This document shows, one piece after another, positions 40,182 through 54,995 of a DNA stretch of 64,000 bases. The notes below the pieces were generated by a model, which had not been told where the DNA came from, made no database searches, and saw nothing but the letters and a program-made list of their open reading frames with translations. The position numbers were made by a program, and so were the translations under genes. Origin of the DNA: Siphlonurus alternatus (lineage: Eukaryota > Arthropoda > Insecta > Ephemeroptera > Siphlonuridae); the NCBI GenBank assembly GCA_949825025.1, contig OX463779.1, positions 29,726,539 through 29,790,538 on the forward strand, in the 5' to 3' direction. How positions within the stretch are numbered: position 1 is the first letter of the stretch; the number at the start of each line of letters is the position of its first letter.

Positions 40182-43100
40182 TCACCGTGGTCACATCAGT
40201 GACGACCTGAAACGTGAACCACGACCCCCAAGTACTTGTTCATTAACAGGCACCCAACTAAATATAGAAAATTACATAGACGCTAGCTAGAGCGACGACA
40301 GCTTGTTACTAATTTATATTTTAAAAATAATGTTATGAATATTTGTATTAAAAAAATTATATTCTATAGGATGGTGTGAATATCCTATTACAATTTTTAT
40401 TTTTTTTTTCAAAATGAAAAATTACAAAAAAAAAAAGAACTAATAATTAGATTTTTTTTCTATATATATAGCTTGTATATTAATTTAATATTAGTTTAAT
40501 ATAATATTATTAATTTGATAATTAAGTTAAGAAGTTAATATAAAAATAAATTGAGATGACGTCCCGTTTGTGAAATAATGATGCATACAGTAAACAATTA
40601 ATTACCTACCAGTTAGGGTTAATCCTTATGGCACGAAGTTAGCGTTGAAAATTACTTAAGGCTACGAGCTTGTATATTGTATACTTAGTATTTTCTAATG
40701 GCTTATTTCTTATATTTATAATATTGTATAGTATAAAAAAAAAAAAAAGGAAAGAAGGTTATAGTCCAATTAATTTTGATTTTTTTTTTATAATGATTGT
40801 GTCACGAAATTGTGGTTAAAATACTTTAATAATATTATAAAGTTACAATAATAATTTTCATATCTCATACTGCATACCGGTTTATACGTCTTGTCTTAAT
40901 GAGAGTATTTAATAGCTAATTTTCTCCCTCCTCTTTCTCTCTCAACTCCCTTATTAATATTTCTCAAACGATAATATGTTTCATTTTTTTTTAATATTTT
41001 TAATCAATAATAACTCTACTTATACAAATTTATAAGATATAATTATGTATAAAAAAAACTAAAGACAAGATTTTCATAAATTATTTAAAATGATACTTGC
41101 ATACTTTGCATCAACAGTATTTTATTATATAGACTATATATACAGTAAATATTTTTCTTGACTACATTTTTTTTTATTATTATTGTTAGAAAATCTGCAT
41201 TTAATTGCAATGAGTTACAACAACACGCACCTTGTACTCATGAACTTGACCGTTTATGGAGTAAAGAACAACTTTAAAGTATATATAGGAATATAAAAAT
41301 AATTATTAATTTTCTATATAATATTGCTTCAAGAATATATAACCTTATGGCTATAGAAGAAGTTGCTATATAGCAAGCAAGAAAGCAAACTATAAGAGCC
41401 CTGGAGGGTTTGATGTTATTTTACCTCTCTCACACACAATATAATTGTTCACCCATCCCGATTTAATTATTCCAAATTAGTACGTTGGGTAAGCTAGTAT
41501 ATAGTCTCTTGCCTCTGGGCTTTTTGTTTTCTTATATATACGTGGCCCGAACTGACCGACGCTCCGTTCTTGTATATTGGACTGTCCTTTCCGGCCAATC
41601 TAAAATAACGTTAATAGAGCTAGACCGATAAGGGATGAATTCATTAAGTTCTGATTGACTTTTCTTGTGATTTATTAGACAATTTTCAATCTTGTATGGA
41701 GTGATGTGTAATTTAAAATTTTGTGTTATAACATATTTTTTTAATACATATTAAATTTTTTTATTATTTTCTTAGAATATTGATTATATCTATGAAAGAA
41801 AATTGAACCTCTTCATAAGTAATTTTTTTTAAATGTGATATACTGCGCTGGAGATTGGTCAGTAATTTTACATTTTTATGGAGGCTATTGAATACTAAGT
41901 TGTCTTTTAAATTACTTTTTTTTTTACTAAACTCTACATTTCTAATACACGTTGTAGATCTACGTAATGGATAAGTGCACTAAGAAAAAAATATATTGCT
42001 ACATTTTACCGTAATAAAATTTCCAATTAATTTAATTTATTACATTTATTTAAAATAAAAACTTAAATTCCAAATAGAGGAGAGAATTCTCTTATAACTT
42101 TAAGAAAACTAATTACAAATCAGTCGATCATTTTATAACTTGTGTTATTAAAAATTTATATTGAACTTTGATTAACTCCCGCCCACCAATTGCTTCTGGC
42201 TGTTAAACGTTTTAAGTACCATAAAAACATATTTCCAGTAATTAACACTTCCTAAGAAATCGTTTTGTAAAGTCCATAAGATTTTTTTTTTATGCTTGAA
42301 GCAAATTTCATCTTTTAACATTTAGATTTACTATCTAAAAATGTTCTACTCCACAATATATACCAACCCATCTAATTACTCTAAAACCAATTAATAATAC
42401 TTTTTTTTTAGTAAAATTAGCCTAAGGGTAATAATATATAAAACCATTTATTGCAAACATTGGTAAAAGAATGTGCCAAGGAAATAGTAATTATTTATAA
42501 AAATAAAAGATTTGCAACAACTCAAAGATTACCTTATGATGTCATGTATATTATATGTACCTTTTTTATATATATATATAAATATATATATAAATAAAAA
42601 ATATTATAATTATAATTGAAGGGTGTAAATCAGAGCTAGATTGATAAAGGTTATAAACAATATAATACAAAAAAATATATATAAATATTTCAAAATGTGT
42701 CTAGAATTAAGTAAAAAATATAGGTTTGAGTTGCGATTTAATATATACTTACGTATTCTATGCCTTTTCTTCTGGCTGCTTTTTTTTTTTTTTTTTTTTG
42801 AAAAATGACATAGATTGCCATACTTCACAAAGAGATACATCACTGTTCTTATATACAGATAAAAATAAAATTATATATGATTTTAAACCTGGTAATTAAA
42901 ATACTAAGGTAGCCATGGTATAAACTTGAAGACTAGTTGTTATATCTCATGTTAAACCCTGTATTTAGACACCAATTATTGTACACAATCGCGCGCGGCT
43001 ATGTTTGAATATATCGTATTATATGTTATACCTTTACAAGATCTTCAATAGTAAGACGGCAAAATGTTAGGGTATGATACATAACAATTATATCTCTGCT

Positions 43101-45015
43101 ATTTTTTACCTCTCTTTCTCTGTTATTGTTGCTATAATATGTTACGTTGTCTGCATACTCAATTGTTAAAGAACATCGTAAAAGTTAAAAAAAAAAATTG
43201 GTTTGATATTAAAAAATAACATATTTATATATAAAAAAAATATCCTATAATCTACAAGGATTCAAGTTATAGTAAAGCAAGTCTTATAGCAAGTTCTTCA
43301 TCACTTTATAACATGTCTGTAAGGTAAAAACAGAAGCTTCTTTGATACAGAGAGCATGCAGTGAACGAATAGTAGTTATTTATTTCTTACACTACATTAT
43401 ACCTCAAACACCTGCTAGTTTGCTATATTAATTGACTTACCATCGATTATACGTATTGAAGTATGGGTGTAGATAATGCAGCAAATATCATTGCTTTATG
43501 AACCAACTGCATGCAAGTCAAGATGATTAACAGACATGAATATGTTATATTTTAATGATTTCTAATAGATAAAATCTTCATGAAATTAGAATAATGAATG
43601 TTGCAAGCCAATCAAAGTCTATTTACTTCAAATAAATTAACAATTTCAGAAATTTATTAAGTGTTTTCAATATTAATTATAATGTTATTTATATAAAAAT
43701 TTCCATATTTTCAATTAGATCTTTAGAATTAAGAGGACAAAAAAAAATGCTAATTTTATTACTTTGACTATTAACTTTTTTTTTCTTTACATGACAATAT
43801 TTTATCATAGAATTAAATTGGTTTAACATAATGATAAAAATCTTTCAAATGTCACAATTTATTTTTTTTAAAGGTAGTTACTTTTTTTTTACTGTAATGT
43901 AAATAAAACTTGGTAGGTCTTAGTTTTTAGTTGGAAGGCCTCCCACGATTAAAAAAAAGGGACCCAATTACTCGGATGTAATTCGTATGTACCACCATGC
44001 AAAAGAAAGAGAGAGAGAAACTGGGAGTATATCGAGGGAAACTCGTGACAGGTTGAGATGCTAAGGAGCAAACTTGGATGCTGTGTAAACCGAGGAGGAA
44101 GAAGGCGGTAGGCAGATAATGATGTCGTGTCGCAACTCAAGTGTCGCCTTATGTCGCTACTTCCAACATCCCAATCTCTCTCCCTGCTGTTGCAAGATCA
44201 TCGCATGCAAAACCAGACCCTCACTGAACGTATAAGGCAATAAAACTACCATTCAGTGTAAACTGAGATGAGAAAATACCTTAGAAAGAAAAAAAAATGT
44301 AATTTTTTCATATTATAATACAAGAAAGTTTATATACTATGAAAAAAAATATATATAAAAGAAAGAGATGGAGATTTTTCCTATAAGGTTACAATTTCTG
44401 TCACCTTTATGTTGTTCCGCATGAGTTGACAGAAAAAGGTATAGAAGATATAAAATTCCTTATATATAAACTATTTCTTTCTCTCCCTCATAGCTCCTCA
44501 AAAGGGGATTTTAACTTTTTTAAAAAGTTTGTGTACAAAAAAATACTAATATTGAATTTTAAAAATTCAACTTTTTTTTTGCTAAAGGAATTTTTTCAAA
44601 AAAATGTTATCTATTGAAATCTATAAGATCAAAATGTGTTTTAAACAAGTTCATCTAATCATCGTGATATCTAATTTGGAAAGATTGAGAGATAATAGTC
44701 TTGTCAGTATCAGATCATGTTATTATTGATACAATGTTGAATTCTGACTTGCTTCTATTTACATGACCATAAATTTTCAAATTAAAATCCTAATCTAAAG
44801 AACAACTTAATGTGTTTCAACTACTGTTTCCCAATTTTTTTATTATAATTAATAGATTTTTAAATTTTAACAGTTATGTTTGAATTTTTATGTTAAAAAA
44901 AAGTTAAAATTTAATGTTGAAAATAGGGATCGTATTATATAATAATGATAAAAGTAAAAACAGTGGTTTGAGTTTACGATAAGGTATATAATATATAATA
45001 TACATTGTTAGCTTG

Positions 45016-45406
45016 TTAAGGTAGAGATAATGTCGGTCAGCTGTTTTTTTAGCTCCATTTGATTAACATGTAAACCTTAGCAAATTGACAAAAATTCTGA
45101 AATTTTTTTGAGAGGCAGATATTAGTGCCTAAGAGCCATAGAAAAAATTTCAAAACAATTTAACGAGCCGATTTTTTAAAATTAATTTATTTAATTTTCA
45201 GCATAGGGCTTTCCCATGGAGAGACAAAATAAAAAATTAATTAAAAAAAATCGGCTCGTTAAATCGTTTTGAAACTTTTTCTATGACTTTTAGGCACTAA
45301 TATCTGCCTCTCCAAAAAATTTCAGAATTTTTGTGAATTTGCTAAGGTTTACATGTTAATCAAATGGAGCTAAAAAAACAGCTGATCGACGTTATCTCTA
45401 CCTTAA
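45016..45406. mobile_element. 383-bp foldback MITE bounded by TTAA
   Basis: The arms run 45020 to about 45190 and about 45232 to 45402. They are inverted copies with a few mismatches and a loop of about 40 bp. The outer ends are GGTAGAGATAA and its complement, and TTAA lies directly outside both ends (45016-45019 and 45403-45406). TTAA is the target duplicated by piggyBac-type elements, but it is self-complementary, so it could also be the last bases of the inverted repeat. There is no coding capacity. It is non-autonomous by necessity. Confidence 0.8.
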
Positions 45407-46700
45407 GAAATCCGTGCTATGTTGTGAGAAAGACAGCCGTCAGTCAGTTAACAGCTGTTTGAGATCTTTTGGTCCTAACTTTTTGAGATTCTTTGGACAC
45501 TTTATCGCCGAAACCTTCAAGAATGGTCCTTTGTTACCGACGCATTCTTTTCCTTCTCATCTTTAAAATGTGATAAAATTAAACAGTCGGTCGCGTGATC
45601 TACTGGACAAAGAAAGAGAAAATGTCTCATCGTTAAACTTGCTAAGAATTTCCGACCAATTAGAGAACAGAAACAAACAAAAAAATTAAATATTTTTTTG
45701 TTTTTTTTGGGTGTCGCTTGTTTTAAGATTTAAATGATGATGATGATTGTCTATACGTACAATACTTGAGATGGTGGAGCAAGGTTATTTTTCTATATAA
45801 AAAAAGGAGTGTCCTTCATTCCTATATAGTTAACACGTCTAAAACGTTAGGAGGAAATAGAGTATATAGCGTATGCTAATTAGATTCTAATCTTATAGTT
45901 ATTTTAGAGTCATTATTAAGCTAAAGAAAAAATATATTATTCATTAAGTATACATAAAAATTAGGTTCTAATTAAACTAATTTATATAATTATTTAAATA
46001 TTATTCCTCAAATATATATTATTTAAAAAAAAAATTTTTATTTATGTTTCATTTATTACTTTCAATCAAAATGTAATGTGTTAATTATATTAATGATATA
46101 TTTATTGCTATCATGAACAAGTCAAGGTTTTAATTTAAAAAAAAAATTGATTAATTTTAAAAAGACAACACCCTTCTTTACAATAAAACAATTCTATAAT
46201 TTCATTTGAATTGTTAAATTAGAAAAATTGCAAAGTAACATAATATAATAATTACTTTTTTTTTTAAATTTTTTTTGGGTGCGAAAATTTTAACGAAATT
46301 CTGTTCTAATAACAAAAAATAATCTTTGATTGTGCTTCCTTATTATAATCTAATAGATCAACAGATAATTTTGAAACTAAAAACTTGTTAGAAAACTTTT
46401 AGTAGAATAATAAAAACATATGATCATAATAGTTTTTACGAACAAGTTCTTCTTAAACTTGAAGTTTTCATAATTATTAATTTTATTATTTAAATTTTTG
46501 TTTTCGAATTTAAATGTCGCTGGCTGTACGTGTTTTATTATAGAGAAGAAGGTTGAGAGGAGGCTAGAGAGAGAAGAGCATCGTCGCTCGATCGTCTTAA
46601 CGTTTCTGCTACTGAAGAGGAGGTCTAATTGGCCCATTACTTTGCGTGCGGAATGCGATCCAATTAGAGAAGGCTCCGCATGAAACCAGCAACAGCACCA

Positions 46701-46725
46701 AGAGAGAGAGAGAGAGAGAGAGAGC
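46701..46725. repeat. (AG)n short microsatellite
   Basis: AG tract of about 25 bp in a GC island within intron D. Confidence 0.9.
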
Positions 46726-49700
46726 AGGCGACTCATGCGGACTTCTTTAGTAATTCTAAGCACACCGTCACCATCACATGAAAACGAAAGAGATCGAGTC
46801 ACACTGCGGGATTACGTACCAGTAATGCAAGCAAGAATAATAAAAACCTCTTGTAGCACTTAAAAATTAAGACTCAACACTTATTTTTCTTAATCAAGTA
46901 TGAAAAAAAAAATAATGTATTCAATTTAAGTTTTTTTATATACTGATTCATTAGCAAAAATATTTTCAACACTTTTTTTTAATCATATTTTATTTTTATT
47001 TCCAAAATATCATAATTATTGTTATTGTAGTTATCAATAAAATGTATTTTTTTTTATTTAATTGACAGTTTTATAACATTTTAATAAAGTTCAAAGGTCA
47101 TATCACTCATCCTTTTAACTTTTTTCTTTTAGTAATACGTTTTTTCCTCCTTATACTTCTTTTTACTGCAAAGAGCAAGTATCAATATAAGAGTGATGTT
47201 TATGACATTTTATCTTAACAAATTCTCATTAAATTGTTTTTTATATTATATAAATAAAAACTTAAAGTAAAATTATATATTAAAAGTATAAAGATATAGA
47301 TTTATAAAATCAAAGTAAATGTTAAACCATTGAAGGTAATACAACCTTTTGGCCTTAGTAAAGTGCAGTGTGTGGTATCGAAAAGGCGTGAGTGGGCGTA
47401 ACTATTTTATATTGTAGCAGGAAGAAGGCGAATTATATTGTTGCATGCTGTTAGTGCATGGACAGATTATGCATTTTAAAGTACATCATACTGTATAGAG
47501 TTGCCCTCATTACCCTTGCTTGGTATGCAACATCAGCAAGTGTTGGGTGCATGCACTCTCTTGTTGCATGTGGGTCTGTCTCAATGAGAGAGAGAGAAGG
47601 TTTCTTGTTCAGAATATCATTAAAGTAAAAACATTTTGTACAAGAATAATGACTTTCCTATACTTTATATATACAAAAATAACATGACATTGAAATGGCA
47701 TTATACCAAAAAGATTATATTGTCTTTATTTAAAAAAAAAAAATTGTTTATTATAATGGAATATTATTTAAAAAAAAATTATATATAATATGGAATTGTA
47801 ATTAAATTTATACATACAAAAAGTAGCCATTAAGTTGTTGTTAAGAAACAACAAAAATGAGAAAAAAAATATATAAAAATTCTTCTCAATGAGATTATAA
47901 CAAGACACTTAAATATTATGTAATTGACAATTCATAAAAAAGTTTAAAAAATTATTACAAACATATTATTAAATATAATCTTCTTTTTTTGTAACAATAA
48001 AACGAGTTAAAAATACATAAAGTATTTATATGTAATAATAATAATGAGTTTATTGGCTTAGTAACATAACACATATATAACAATTGTATAAGTATAATCA
48101 TTATAACATAGTAGGCAAAAACAAATATATAAACTCGTTGTTATATATAATATAAAGTCAATTTGGTCACATCATCAGTCAGTACTCAGAATGAAATTGT
48201 TATTATGATATTTATAAGTAGTTATCGTAGGAAATGAGATTTTGCTCGCATGTCTGATGTTAATTCTGATCATCATTATATCTTGCCAGAGTATTTGCTC
48301 AGATATACACTTGATGCGTTTATTGCCTCTTAGCCGCAAGCTACATCCTATATGATCTAATACTATACTGTATTATTGCACTTTTTTATATTATTATGTC
48401 AAGAATATATATTGCTATGATGCTCAATTATTATAACGTCTTGTGATAATTTTTTTTGTCTATACTTTAGGTTCAATGATTATAAAATATGATTTATAGA
48501 AAGCATGTTTACTATGACATTATTATATATATAGCATTATTATATATAGTAATTATGCACATGATAATAAATTTTTGCTAAAATTTTCTCACTATGTAAT
48601 TATTAATGTTAATAAAATCATTGTAATATATAAATTACTTAATTACAATTTATTTAAAATTATAGTAATTTAAATCCTAACTTGAGCAATATAAAAATAA
48701 TAAAATAACATTTTTCTTTTTTTTTTTAAATACAATTTATAACAAAATATATTTAAAATCCTATTTTACGTTCCGGTTTAAAATATACGGTAAATCAAGC
48801 TTATATATATGGTAGCTATACATATTACTTTGTATATAAAGAAGCATATCGAACTAATTGTGAATGCATAAGCTGTAATATTATAAAGTTGACCTCTACA
48901 TATAAGATGGCGACAATTTTTGTTGTGAAGGTCGGTGAACGCTAAGACCATATGATGACCGTTTTGTATTAAATGCATCAACAGTCTATATACAACAGGT
49001 AACTTGCAGTAGTTGCTGCAGGTGCAATAACGTAGACTTGAGAGAGAAGATGCTCCTATCTGGTCTCATCTTTTCTGTGGCTGTATCCGTAGGCCATCTT
49101 AAGTGACCTTCCACCAACAAACGGATATCGCGAGCGTGTCACGAACTTAATATCTGCAGATGTAAAAACTCATTGCTGAATTCGCTCCGCATGCATGCTT
49201 ACAAATTATCATTATATCTTTTAAAAGATTGATTTTTTGATTATTTAATTAATTAAACACGACTTTTTATTACTGATAACATGTAGTGTTGTCATATTTT
49301 TTTTTTAAAATAAATAACAAATCATGATGTTGTTAATGATCAATATCAGTACACCATAATATATACTTTTAATTTGTTTCTTGAAGTATATAGGAATTAA
49401 ATAATATAAAATGTATTAATATTTAATGAAAATAATGTATTTAAACTTATTTTTCTCATGCTAGATGAACAATATATCTCTCTGTCACGTTACAAAAATA
49501 TTAGCATAGACACAAAGAAATTCCTGCATTCTGATTATTTTTCATAACGCCTGGTAGGTAGGCAAACCTTTCATCTTGTATCAGTAACTATAAGCTAGAA
49601 AAGACTGGCTAATCTATCAGTTTCACTTCACCAACATATTCTAATACATTCTCATTTTCAATGACAAGAAATTCTCTCTTCACATCACTTTTATATAAAA

Positions 49701-52700
49701 AAAAATATTCAGGGTTATTTTATAAATTTTAATGATATTGTTAAAAAGAAAATATTCTTAAAATCACAGAAAAAAAATTAAATTTAAGATCATTTAAATG
49801 ATTTAAATCATTGACGTAAACTTTAATATTTATTTTTATACTCAGTTCTCGTAGTTTTAAAACTTTGGCGCCAGTTATATTATTTTTTTTTATCATTAAC
49901 GTCACTTTATTTTAGCAAAGTATTTTTTTACTTTTTTTAACTCATAGATGTCAAAAACTACTATAAACCTCCTTTAGGGTAAATTTTCTTTATAAACTAT
50001 GGTTATATGAACTATATTAAACATAAGACTAGAAGCTTAATATAGGACCGATCAAGCGGAAATTTTAACTTGACTTTAAGACACAAAGTTTTGTTTATAA
50101 CCAATAGAAAAATATTTTCTACTCATTAGGAACAACAAAAGCTTCTTTTTTTATAGTTTGATAAAAATCTGTTTCTTTCGATTGTTAATTATCGATGTGT
50201 TTTTTTTTTTTTTTTTGTTTTTTTTTACAAGTTAACAGATATAACGTAACTGTATGATTTAGTAGCTAACATTTAAAAGATAATCTTTTAAATACTTAAA
50301 AAAATAAAAGGAAGAGATACATAAATAAATAAGAAAAACCATTAAGTACCACTCTCTGGCGAGAACGAGTGATATATTTTTCTCTGATTTATGTTGTTGG
50401 GGATTTTAACGAACGAACAGTAGTAGTAGTCCTATATGTGTTGGTTTGGAGTCGAGAAGAACAGCGCAACTTCCAGGCTTTTAATGAAGCTCTGTAAGAT
50501 GTAAAAAGAATGCTGGACGCTAAACACAATATTAATAGTTGGGCGTTTATATGGATCTGAATGTATATATTTTTTTTTAAAGTATATGTATTTGCTTATT
50601 GCTATATATACTGTATTTAATGCAATAAAGATAAATTTAATTACTAACCGTAAGAATAAAATTTAATTTCAATTATATAACTATAGATGTTAATAAAACA
50701 TAAATCAGTTAAATCATTCAAATAAAATATATAATTTATTGATATGAATTAATTATTATTTATTATCAATAAGAAATATGCATTTTTTAAATGTTGTACG
50801 ATGCATATTTTTTAAAATATAACTTAGGTACTTCAGTTTATTAAATTAGAAACTGTAAGTCCTATTTTTATATTATTCATAATTAAATTATAATTTAGAT
50901 TCCATTCAAAAAAGTGTACAGAAATTAAAATTATACAAAAAGGTTACACGATTCATATTACATGTAAGGGTATTTCAAAACGCTTGGTCGCAGTACGAGG
51001 TCTGGGAATTTTATTAGAGGAGTCTACTCGTTGTTGGTCATATGTTGGAACACAAAGGTGCCGCCGTCAAGTATTGTTTGGAGAGGCCTCCTCAACATCA
51101 CCTTGCAGATCGTCTCATGTCCCCACCTGATTATGCAGCGGAGGCGAAGTCACCGACAGTCACGATTGAGCCTCTCGGACAAAGCTATTTGTATAACTAT
51201 AACGTGAATTTTAAATCATGGAAGAATACGATCTTTGGTTGCAAATTGAAATACCTATGATGTATTATAAAAAAATAAGAATTATTAATTAGTAATTTTA
51301 TAGATTTATTAACAAAATATTAAAAGTAATAACTTTACTGTAAGTCTTGTAATATAAAATTAATTTGCTAAATGGTTATTTTACTTGATTTAAAGAATTA
51401 ATGACTTTCATGTTCCACTAATTAAGTTTACATATCCAACCATCCATATGTATATTTTTTTTTTACTAAAAACTATTCTAAGACAGAAAAATAGTAATTA
51501 TTTAATTGAAAAAACTGGTACAGTACTTAAAATCAACTCGAAAGTGTTCACACCGTGTCTTATGCACAGTACATTAGTAGCAAATAGAAAAAAAAATTAC
51601 TTTCTTTAATTCATTGTTATAAATTAAGATTATTTCTCATAACAATAATCACCTAATAATAAAAAAAAATATACATAACAGTGAGAGTGAAATTATAAAA
51701 GAAGATTTACTAACCTCGTTCACACTTTAATTAATTTCAATCAAAGAAGCATCATGTAATATTTGTAGAATTTCGTCGCATGATTAACAATAATTATATA
51801 AAGAAAGTGAAACTGATATAATTTTTTTTTTTTTTTTTTTTGATGTTCAAATTAAATCTTAATGATAGTAAAAGTAAAGCTTATTATGTTATAAAATTGT
51901 GTTTTTTCACGCGGTAATTAATTTGTTATGTATTAAAACTTTTTGTATAATATAAGCAACAATTGTGAATGTTGAAGGAACTCTTAAAAATATCCTTTCG
52001 ATTAGTCTGTGAAAATAGTAAATAAAATAAAAACGCATAGGATATGAAACTATCAGATTTTCTTTAACAAATCTAAAGTACGATTTGTTAGCAAGATATT
52101 TCAACTTCTCACATCAGTGGTAACATTAGCAGTGGTGCATTTTCCTTGTCTCGGTATGGAACGTAATTTGTGGGTGTCTAGGAAAGATTGCAGGTCGAGA
52201 TTCATTAATTCCCCAAAGGTGGCACCTGAGGAGCGTCGTCAGGTCTTGTTTCCCAACAGCGGGGCTGCTGCTGAAGAGGTGTGAATTTGATGGCAGGTGC
52301 GAGGAGGGTGGTTGATGCCTCCACTTCTTCGGTCCAGGGTAGATAATAACCTTCGCACTAAAAGATAACGCTGCGGCTTATAAAATATAAAACTCTCCAA
52401 TTTCAAAAAAGTACTATAGTAGTCAGGTTACATGGTTTTACATTAATAAATATAAATTACGAAATAAAGTAAGACTTCAAGATTAAAAATGTTATTTATT
52501 TTTTTTTTAAGTGCTGTAATATATTGTTATAACTTTTTTCTTAAAAGAATTTTTATGTTACAATTAAAAAAGTTGAAATTAGATGATCTCATCAAAAGTC
52601 ATAATTTTCTTCTGATCACTTTATCTAAAAGCTACAGAAATATTTGCGAAGCTATAAAAATAGAGAGAGCTAGAGAGAGAGAGAATCTGTGGTACTTAAT

Positions 52701-53497
52701 TTTTAAATTTTTTTATATAATAAAAAATTATTGCAACTACTGACTTGTTTCTAGCCATTTACAGTCTCATTTATTTAAGTTTATTCGTATTAAATATGGT
52801 TTAGAAATAGCATATGGTTTATGCAGAAATATAACACATAATATGAAGCTGTCAAAATGTTTTTATTATTATTTAAACTAATTATTATAAGGTTATTATT
52901 ATATTTTCTTACCTGGAGGGTAACCTTATGGCATGAGTCTTTCAACACTTTCACAACAATAAGCCATAGTCCACTGAAAAACCATCATTCATCATCGCTC
53001 AAGGTTTTATATGCGTTTTTTTTTTATTGCATCATTTTCTTATATCGCCTCTATATGTTCCATATGTTGCACTCTTCCTTGAGGAAAAGGAAGTTGGGTT
53101 AGAACAGGTGACGAGAAGGTCCTAAGACTTTGAGCTAAGAAACGTAACAGAAGGCAAATGTGCCTCCCCACCAATTATTCCAATTTTTTTTTATATACAT
53201 ATCTGATTATCTCATCCTCTTTCTTTTCCACTTCCTTCCTTTATCATGGTAAGACACGACATAAGGAGTTGAATTGTTTTGTGGGGGTGATGGGAAGGTG
53301 GAACATATGGACATAAGAAAATATAACAATAAAGACGATATGCTTACATGCATATGCGTGTTTAAGAAACATTGAGTTGAGTCAGAAAGAAATGGTAAAG
53401 AGTAATTATTATTTTCTGCTTAATGAATCCAAAAATTTGTATTTTACTATCTATATTTTATATAGGGAATTCCTCTATATTATATTGTCTGAGACAG

Positions 53498-53499
<2 letters not shown>

Positions 53500-53590
<91 letters not shown>
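53500..53590. repeat. (CT)n microsatellite
   Basis: Uninterrupted CT tract of about 91 bp followed by a degenerate pyrimidine-rich stretch to about 53640. Confidence 0.97.
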
Positions 53591-53593
<3 letters not shown>

Positions 53594-54761
53594 ACTTTTT
53601 CTCTGTCTCCATCTCCACCTCACCCTTTTTGCAACTCTCCAAGTTCTCAAATCTTCTCTATCATAAGGAGGCCATAAGGATATTTCCCTCCATTATTAAT
53701 CTCGCCCTCTGCCTTTGTCTTTCTCTACACCCTACTCGTGGGAACCTTAATATAGTATAATAATAAGAAAGATAAGTGTAACTCAAGTCATAAGCTAAGA
53801 CGCTAAAATGTAATGCTTGGCTGATTACAAAAAGGACAAAAGACAGAAGTGTAATCATAAGGTCAAGGTACAATAAACCTAAGAAAATTTTACACTCTAT
53901 TCTTCATATAATATATAACAAGGAAGTAACACCCCCCTACTACCCTTATAGCGTTACACTATGCAATTTCTTAGTTCCTAGTCGATACCCTTCATGGATT
54001 TCTTATAAATATGTGTCACAAAATATATATAGCGTGCTGTATATTACAATCCTACCATACACCATCTGTTACCTACAAATATTATTATTATTACTCTTGT
54101 TTTCTTGAGACATCGTGTGAGAAAATACTGAACAAAGAATATAAAATTTTATTGTCTCATTTTTACAATTTTTTTACATCAATTTATATGTACAGGGCAT
54201 ATTGCCAATCAAGTAAACATTTTCATATTATGTAAAAACACATGCTTATAATCTTATGTGAAATCATTTTAAAAGTAAAAATCCCACCTTGAAGGGGTGA
54301 TTTGTTTTTATAACAATGTATGTTTTATATCATGTACTTAAAGCAAAAACATTGGCTATATTTTTGCTGTTAAAAAGTGAAATGTGGCTTTAAGTTATAT
54401 TCATCACCATATATTTTCTTCCGTTATAGCCAACAAATCAGGTATAACTATAGGTGTGATATACCAGCTCAAGAGCGTATAAGATTACTATCTTAAATCG
54501 ATACATTATAACAAGAATACCGTTTTGAATATCAGGAATTTTAACTATATATAAATATATTCTCATGTCATGATTTAGAAGGAATAAAAAAAAACTCAAT
54601 TTATAGCTACCCTAACTTTGATCATTTTTTTTTTAAATGTGTATTAGATTTATATAAAAAATATGTATTTAAATATTTACATGATTATAATACTCTAGTA
54701 AAAATATAAACCGTTATAATATAAAAAGCTATTTTAAAATTCAAAGTATATCTTATATATT

Positions 54762-54995
54762 TTAAATTGTAAGATAATATATATTAAATGTATTGTATTC
54801 ACAAAAGATTTGCTTTATGGCTTTTAAACACTGTGGTGGGTCGGTCAAGTTTGACTGGCTTTTTGGGGGCCATTTTGACATGTTTTCGTCAATGTCAAGC
54901 TCCGTGATTGGTGTGCTCATTGTTGTTTGTATCTTAACTCCCTCTTTACCATTCACATCCAAACTCTCCTGATCGCCAATCTTTTTATATTAAAA
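54762..54995 (-). pseudogene. Minus-strand open segment of protein-like composition, unidentified
   Basis: On the minus strand an open frame of about 75 codons reads through a stretch with mixed, protein-like composition (for example KEGVKIQTTMSTPITELDID and MSKWPPKSQSNLTDPPQCLK). The surrounding DNA is AT-rich and the stretch is moderately GC-rich. There is no ATG at the start; an AAAAAG just before ATT GGC could be a weak splice acceptor. It lies antisense within intron D. It may be a remnant of a transposon or retrocopy, or one exon of a nested gene. I recognise no family. Confidence 0.25.
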
